Shown here in pieces: positions 6,957 through 9,993 of a stretch of 9,993 nucleotides of DNA; the stretch's first letter is position 1; every line of letters begins with the position of its first letter. Under the pieces are notes generated by a model. It had not been told where the DNA came from. It ran no database searches and was given only the letters and a program-made list of their open reading frames with translations. The translations under genes and the position numbers were made by a program. The DNA is from Nitrososphaerales archaeon (GTDB lineage Archaea > Thermoproteota > Nitrososphaeria > Nitrososphaerales > CADDZS01): positions 1 to 9,993 of the forward strand of contig JASHXQ010000048.1 in NCBI GenBank assembly GCA_030043455.1, in the 5' to 3' direction.

Positions 6957-9077
6957 CTAGGAATAGGACATTGCCTGATAGTAGTAACTGAAGAGGATGT
7001 TGAAGACAAAGCCCTGAAGATAGGGCTGGACGAAGAAGTAGGTGTCGGTGTTGGGCAACCACAGATAGGGCGCATCGTTGTACACCTGCTGATAGACCTC
7101 GGTAACTCCCGCTACCTGCGCAGTGTGGTTGGTGGTAAAGGGCAAGGTCAAGTATAGATTGTTGAGAGCGGTGTTGTTGTACCAAGCAAAGTTGCCCCCG
7201 ATACCGTAAGACGGACCGGTCATGGAGACGATCTGCTGGAAGATCGGATCCGGCCAGTCTGGGTACCACGCGCCGTCAAAGAGCAGAGGGGTTCCTTGCA
7301 CGGTCGTCATCTTGTTGAGGAGCGCACCCGGCGACTCTGAGTTCAACGCGACAGCCACGCCGATTTGTTGCCAACCTGCTTGAATTACGGAGAATTCCGC
7401 GCTGGTGAACGAAGTGATCGGAGATACTGTCCACAGCGTGAGCGACTGCAGAGGAGATCCATTCGGATCGCCCAGCTGCGTGCCGTTGGGCAGCGTAACG
7501 AAAAAGTTGCCCTGATAGCCGCTCTGGTTGATGCCCTGTTCTGCGAGTGTCAGGTTGTAGCTGTACACTGGTAAGTTTGCTGGGTTGTAGAAGTTTGTAA
7601 AGTACGGAGATACAGGACCTACGTAGTTCTCGCAGAGATTCAGGCACACGGAAGTATCAATCGTCGTTAGGTTGACGGAGTGCACGAGTGCCTGTCGAAG
7701 CGCAGTGATATTCATCGGGTATTCCTGAGTGTTGAAAGAGATCCATAACTCGCCATAGTTGGGCCCTTCATTGATCAGATATTGCGATGGGCTATAGCCC
7801 GAGGGGTAGGAGCTTTCGAGACCCTTGATCTCTGATTGGCTGACGTATGAGATCTGGTCAAGATTGGACACAAAGTTCTCCTGCCGTGCATTGTCCGATA
7901 GACCATAGTTGATCACGATTGTCGGGATGGTGGCTGCTACCAGATTTGGCGCGAGACCAGACATGTTGTTGCCCCAATAAGTCGGATTCTTCACGATAAC
8001 TGCCTGTGTACCGGGGGTGATGCTCTGCACGTAGTAGGGTCCAGTTGTCGGTTCGGGGTTATCGGCAAGGTACGAGTTTACTGCATTGGGCTGCACACCA
8101 CCATGAGCATCAATGAAAGTGGGATCCTGCACTGCGCCCCACCACGCAGCGAGATCAAGCGGGAAGAATACATAGGACTTTAGAAGATTTATCTGGAACG
8201 TCGTGGAATTTACGAGGACCAGTGCCTGATTGGGATAGCTCATGACAGCTGCCTGGGTCGAGTTGCTCGGGTTGAAGTTGCTGAGCATGTTAGCAAGGGC
8301 ATTCGCAGCATCCGTCGCGTTGTTGTAAGTACTCGAACTGGTTGCCGCATTTAGGGCATTTCCTACTCCCCAAGGGGACGAAAACCCAACGGCACTGTAG
8401 TTTGCCGGGAACAGAAGCTCCACGTAGTTGGAGACACCCGGACCTTGACCGATAAGAAGCTCTCGAGCGATGCTGAACCATGCATCAGCCGCAGTCGCCG
8501 GATCGCCGTTATTGAAAGTGACTCCCGGTCTCATTGCGAAAGTGAAATTTAGGGCAGAGGCAGAAGTCGTGAAGCTGGTGGCTAATGCAGGGATAGCTTC
8601 GGTGGCTGCACTGCCATTGAACTCGACGAGCTCTTGGTAAACCGCGGCAAAGAGCGGTCCGTCACCCAAAGTAAATCCTACCGCTGGGTCAAGTGAATCT
8701 TCGACTCCCTCGATACCCGTGACCGAATCGTCCGTGAGAAGACTGGAATTTGAGGGCTTCAATCCGATTGCTGAGCTGCTCGAGGAGGATGAGCTAGAAG
8801 AGGAAGAAGACATACTGGAAGGGCTTGAAGACGAGGAAGATGACGAAGAGGAGGTCGAGGTGCTGGGGGGAGCGCTGGATGACGAAGACGATGATGACGT
8901 AGGGGTCGTTGGCGGTGGTGTCACTGTGGAAGAAGTACTGGTTGTGGTCGTGGGAGTGGTAGTTTTGGAGGATAACGCGATCGCTGCGCCAGCGGCGATG
9001 ACGATCACGATGATGACGATAACTGCTACGATTACTCTACTAATTCCAAGATGGTTCGTACCAAGTTTCAGGTTCAA
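6957..9077 (-). CDS. Membrane-anchored peptide-binding protein (SBP family 5) with Ser-rich linker
   Basis: Extracellular substrate receptor of the importer, 706 residues from TTG at 9077. Order of parts: short N-terminus with GISR (11-14); one hydrophobic helix (15-35); a Ser/Thr/Pro linker (37-102) with Ser runs of 8, 10 and 13; then the family-5 binding domain (about 110-700). The domain shows GVEDSLDPAVGF near its start, the signature AMRPGVTFNNGDPATAADAW (181-200, the family's RxGVxFxDGxPxTAxDV), the TGPYYV and NPTYWG blocks, and LRQALVHSVN. There is no lipobox Cys. Instead the helix probably stays as an anchor, with the linker spacing the receptor from the membrane. I count about sixteen N-x-S/T sequons, as in archaeal surface glycoproteins. 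A CxxxC pair (CLNLC) could form a disulphide. No ATG occurs before residue 89, so the TTG start is needed. First gene of the operon; the ligand is probably a peptide. Confidence 0.93.
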   Translation of the reverse strand: MNLKLGTNHLGISRVIVAVIVIIVIVIAAGAAIALSSKTTTPTTTTSTSSTVTPPPTTPTSSSSSSSSAPPSTSTSSSSSSSSSSPSSMSSSSSSSSSSSSSAIGLKPSNSSLLTDDSVTGIEGVEDSLDPAVGFTLGDGPLFAAVYQELVEFNGSAATEAIPALATSFTTSASALNFTFAMRPGVTFNNGDPATAADAWFSIARELLIGQGPGVSNYVELLFPANYSAVGFSSPWGVGNALNAATSSSTYNNATDAANALANMLSNFNPSNSTQAAVMSYPNQALVLVNSTTFQINLLKSYVFFPLDLAAWWGAVQDPTFIDAHGGVQPNAVNSYLADNPEPTTGPYYVQSITPGTQAVIVKNPTYWGNNMSGLAPNLVAATIPTIVINYGLSDNARQENFVSNLDQISYVSQSEIKGLESSYPSGYSPSQYLINEGPNYGELWISFNTQEYPMNITALRQALVHSVNLTTIDTSVCLNLCENYVGPVSPYFTNFYNPANLPVYSYNLTLAEQGINQSGYQGNFFVTLPNGTQLGDPNGSPLQSLTLWTVSPITSFTSAEFSVIQAGWQQIGVAVALNSESPGALLNKMTTVQGTPLLFDGAWYPDWPDPIFQQIVSMTGPSYGIGGNFAWYNNTALNNLYLTLPFTTNHTAQVAGVTEVYQQVYNDAPYLWLPNTDTYFFVQPYLQGFVFNILFSYYYQAMSYS
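8772..8969 (-). repeat. Low-complexity Ser/Thr/Pro linker coding region
   Basis: Codons 37-102 of the binding protein: a Thr/Pro-rich part followed by Ser runs of 8 (61-68), 10 (76-85) and 13 (90-102). The serines use mixed codons; the 13-Ser run alone uses TCT, TCC, TCA, TCG and AGC. It is therefore not a simple trinucleotide microsatellite, which suggests selection for the protein property. The plus strand of this stretch is strongly purine-rich (GAGGAAGAAGA-like), which yields a spurious acidic reading frame there. Confidence 0.85.
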
Positions 9078-9111
9078 AACAAGTTTCTGAATACCCGCCG
9101 ACCCTTCCTCC

Positions 9112-9127
9112 CCTCATAAGCTTTATT
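9112..9127 (-). promoter_or_regulatory. Putative promoter (BRE/TATA) of the peptide transporter operon
   Basis: On the minus strand AATAAAGCTTATGAGG contains an A-rich BRE-like part (AATAAA) next to a TATA-like GCTTATGA. A start site about 25 nt downstream of its centre would lie near 9092, giving a leader of about 15 nt before the TTG at 9077. No better AT-rich box is seen within 60 nt. The GAGGGGAGGAAGG tract just downstream would then lie mostly upstream of the transcript and would not serve as a ribosome-binding site. Confidence 0.4.
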
Positions 9128-9181
9128 CCAATTATCACGCTCAAAGTATCTTTGCCTTAAATTGCATGGGAGTGCAAACAA

Positions 9182-9316
9182 CTAACAATAAATTTCCGCC
9201 ATAACCGGCCAATTAAATCTGATCGAATGCTGCCATTCGATCTTCAAAATATGGGCGAGGAAAAATTTCATCCCCGTCATAAGGATCGCTAGGCTAAGCA
9301 GTATTTTCTTCCACAT
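9182..9316 (-). CDS. Possible small membrane peptide, 44 residues
   Basis: An ATG at 9316 opens a 44-residue frame beginning MWKKILLSLAILMTGMKFFL, then a helix-like amphipathic stretch, IRFNWPVMAEIYC and a TAG stop. A positive N-terminus followed by about 18 hydrophobic residues (5-22) would make one membrane helix. No Shine-Dalgarno sequence and no good TATA box precede the ATG. The frame is in phase with the open stretch just upstream (9329-9490), separated only by one TGA and four further codons, so it could also be the tail of a broken gene. The perfect inverted repeat at 9221-9242 lies inside it. I do not recognise the sequence, and frames of this length arise by chance. Confidence 0.22.
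   Translation of the reverse strand: MWKKILLSLAILMTGMKFFLAHILKIEWQHSIRFNWPVMAEIYC
9221..9242. repeat. Perfect 9-bp inverted repeat with 4-nt spacer
   Basis: GATCGAATG, spacer CTGC, then CATTCGATC: nine perfectly complementary bases on each side. As DNA it has the form of an operator for a dimeric regulator; as RNA it would form a compact tetraloop hairpin. It lies about 100 bp upstream of the putative operon promoter and has no T-run after it on either strand, so an intrinsic-terminator role is not favoured. Confidence 0.7.
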
Positions 9317-9328
9317 GGCCGAAATACA

Positions 9329-9490
9329 TCAACTTCCAGATACCTGGATCGCTCGCTTGATCTTTAAGCGGCCTCCGCTGCGCCTCTCAACGGAAACATT
9401 CCCATTAAATCGTAAGTAAGCTCCATCGACGTTTGCGACTAGCGCAAAAGATGTGCTTGAACCCTTGTACTTGGTCGATAAATTTGAAAT
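9329..9490 (-). pseudogene. Start-less open stretch, possible remnant of a gene
   Basis: Between a TAG (9491-9493) and a TGA (9329-9331) the minus strand stays open for 53 codons with no ATG, GTG or TTG. The translation contains TSFALVANVDGAYLRFNGNV followed by a basic stretch VERRSGGRLKIKRAIQVSGS, which has a protein-like alternation of hydrophobic and charged residues. Without a start it cannot be an intact gene; it may be decayed coding sequence or chance. I do not recognise a family. Confidence 0.2.
9354..9379. repeat. Two overlapping, mutually exclusive small hairpins
   Basis: CGCTT (9354-9358) can pair with AAGCG (9366-9370), while AGCGG (9367-9371) can pair with CCGCT (9375-9379). The two stems share four bases, so only one can form at a time. 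This is a switch-like arrangement if transcribed, but 5-bp stems are common by chance. Confidence 0.3.
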
Positions 9491-9498
9491 CTAGAGTG

Positions 9499-9529
9499 GT
9501 TTCACTGCGCTGAAACGCTACTTGTAGCG
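9499..9529. repeat. Two tandem small hairpins
   Basis: GTTTCA (9499-9504) pairs with TGAAAC (9511-9516) around CTGCGC, and CGCTA (9516-9520) pairs with TAGCG (9525-9529) around CTTG. The stems are perfect and immediately adjacent, sharing one base. They lie about 130 nt past the stop codon of the right-edge gene and could structure the 3' end of its transcript. No T-run follows in that direction. Confidence 0.35.
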
Positions 9530-9675
9530 ATTTTGATCATCCGCTTTAGTCGTGGTAGATCACTCGGTTCGCGATCGGCTCCGCTTTTTGCGTCGATAAA
9601 CTCATCTTCGAGATGCCACACTACCTTGCAGCCTCTCGGAATTACAAATAAACGAATGAGATTACCACTGGATCG
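9502..9675 (-). pseudogene. Start-less open stretch, faint resemblance to a serine recombinase segment
   Basis: Between the TGA at 9676-9678 and a TGA at 9502-9504 the minus strand is open for 57 codons without a plausible early start. It contains RGCKVVWHLEDEFIDAKSGA followed by DREPSDLPRLKRMIKIA. By eye this recalls the small/large serine-recombinase segment 'R-G-W-x-V-x-x-x-x-D-x-x-x-S-G-x-x-x-R-P-x-L-x-R-L-x-x-x-A'. The catalytic Ser region (R-V-S-T) that should precede it is absent, because the unrelated right-edge gene lies there. It would be a dead fragment at best, and chance similarity is quite possible. Confidence 0.2.
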
Positions 9676-9993
9676 TCAGGTGTGAATTGTACTCGATCTT
9701 GTCCACTTTTCTTTTCGTTTTCTTTGTAACACCGTAAGCAATTGTCTTGCCCCGTTTTTCCTGAAGCTCGCTTAGGCAAACAAAAATCTTGACACCACTG
9801 CTCCCGAGATCTGCAACACACCAAGTGTTCGACTTGAGAAATTCGGGCAGTGAAACCTTTTCGAGTTTTTGAGTCTCGGCCTCTTCTAGATTCAAAACAA
9901 TTTCAGAAGGCATCTCGTCAGCTTCAAGACTGAAAGTGAAATCTTTGCAAGCAAAAGGACTGGAAAGATCTATTCTGGTAGCGGTTCGTTCAG
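9662..9993 (-). CDS. Hypothetical protein, partial (5' end off the window)
   Basis: The frame is open from the right window edge to a TAA at 9662-9664, giving at least 110 residues of C-terminal sequence. An internal ATG at 9913 is not taken as the start because the frame continues upstream without a stop. Visible features: an acidic part (SLEADEMPSEIVLNLEEAE), alternating strands such as WCVADLGSSGVKIFVCLSEL, a strongly basic patch (KKTKRKVDK) and the end HLTIQW. It has no membrane segment in the visible part and looks like a soluble alpha/beta or beta-rich protein. Codons are richer in A/T than in the transporter genes, which may mark a different origin. I do not recognise a family. A second frame (9642-9824) overlaps it and is judged a shadow. 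Confidence 0.55.
   Translation of the reverse strand, partial: ERTATRIDLSSPFACKDFTFSLEADEMPSEIVLNLEEAETQKLEKVSLPEFLKSNTWCVADLGSSGVKIFVCLSELQEKRGKTIAYGVTKKTKRKVDKIEYNSHLTIQW

Larger units (their letters stand above)
9128..9661. other. Long intergenic region without a convincing gene
   Basis: About 530 bp between the operon promoter and the stop of the right-edge gene. No frame exceeds about 60 codons with a normal start. It holds a perfect 9-bp inverted repeat (9221-9242), overlapping small hairpins (9354-9379), a double hairpin (9499-9529), a possible 44-residue membrane peptide (9182-9316, minus), and two start-less open stretches on the minus strand (9329-9490 and 9502-9675). I see no tRNA, no direct-repeat array and no terminal repeats of an insertion sequence. 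It may be a decayed accessory segment or a large regulatory or RNA-coding spacer. Confidence 0.5.

Noticed and set aside
8719..9090. A plus-strand frame encoding a very acidic Glu/Asp-rich protein of 123 residues
   Set aside because: It is the complement of the Ser/Thr/Pro linker codons of the binding protein. Purine-rich complements of serine codons always read as Glu/Asp. It has no promoter or family resemblance.
9040..9117. A 25-codon frame from the ATG at 9117 overlapping the binding-protein start (possible leader peptide)
   Set aside because: Its ATG lies within the putative TATA box and so upstream of the predicted start site. The composition is not informative and chance is more likely.
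9555..9580. A GGTTCGCGATC stretch resembling a tRNA T-arm
   Set aside because: The flanking bases do not form the 5-bp T stem, and no matching acceptor, anticodon or D arms are found around it.
9642..9824. A 60-residue minus-strand frame rich in Cys, Arg and Gln
   Set aside because: It overlaps the longer edge frame 9662-9993, which has a more protein-like composition and continues beyond the window.

Overview
The window looks archaeal. The evidence is a proline iminopeptidase of the tricorn-factor F1 type, a peptide-binding protein anchored by an N-terminal membrane helix with a long Ser/Thr/Pro linker and many N-glycosylation sequons (not a bacterial lipobox lipoprotein), short or missing leaders, only one strong Shine-Dalgarno site, and AT-rich TATA-like boxes upstream of several starts. 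A member of Nitrososphaerota (Thaumarchaeota) or Thermoplasmatota would fit, but the window has no marker gene that settles this.

Left side (1-2367). A flavin/F420-binding PPOX-fold protein runs leftwards off the window edge. It is divergent from a plus-strand S33 alpha/beta hydrolase (proline iminopeptidase type), which is followed by an amidohydrolase of the ACMSD-like family 2. The amidohydrolase ends 3 bp from the stop codon of the converging operon.

Centre (2371-9077, minus strand). This is one compact operon, read right to left: solute-binding protein, permease DppB, permease DppC, ATPase DppD, ATPase DppF, and a small two-helix membrane protein with a bacterial-type PH domain. Gene junctions are 15 nt, 8 nt, a 1-nt overlap (TGATG), 11 nt and a 4-nt overlap (ATGA), so all six are probably co-transcribed from a promoter near 9117. 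Together the first five form a complete dipeptide/oligopeptide ABC importer. Imported peptides could be trimmed by the neighbouring aminopeptidase, so the locus reads as a peptide-scavenging module. The PH-domain protein is the unusual member.

Right side (9078-9993). About 580 bp lack a convincing gene. The stretch holds a perfect 9-bp inverted repeat, two sets of small hairpins, a possible 44-residue membrane peptide, and two open stretches without start codons that may be decayed coding sequence; one faintly resembles a serine-recombinase segment. The window ends inside an unrecognised minus-strand gene of lower apparent GC content.

I found no CRISPR array, tRNA, rRNA or intact mobile element. 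The core of the window is a well-known type of transporter locus. The less explained parts are the PH-domain protein, the surface linker of the binding protein and the right-hand non-coding region.
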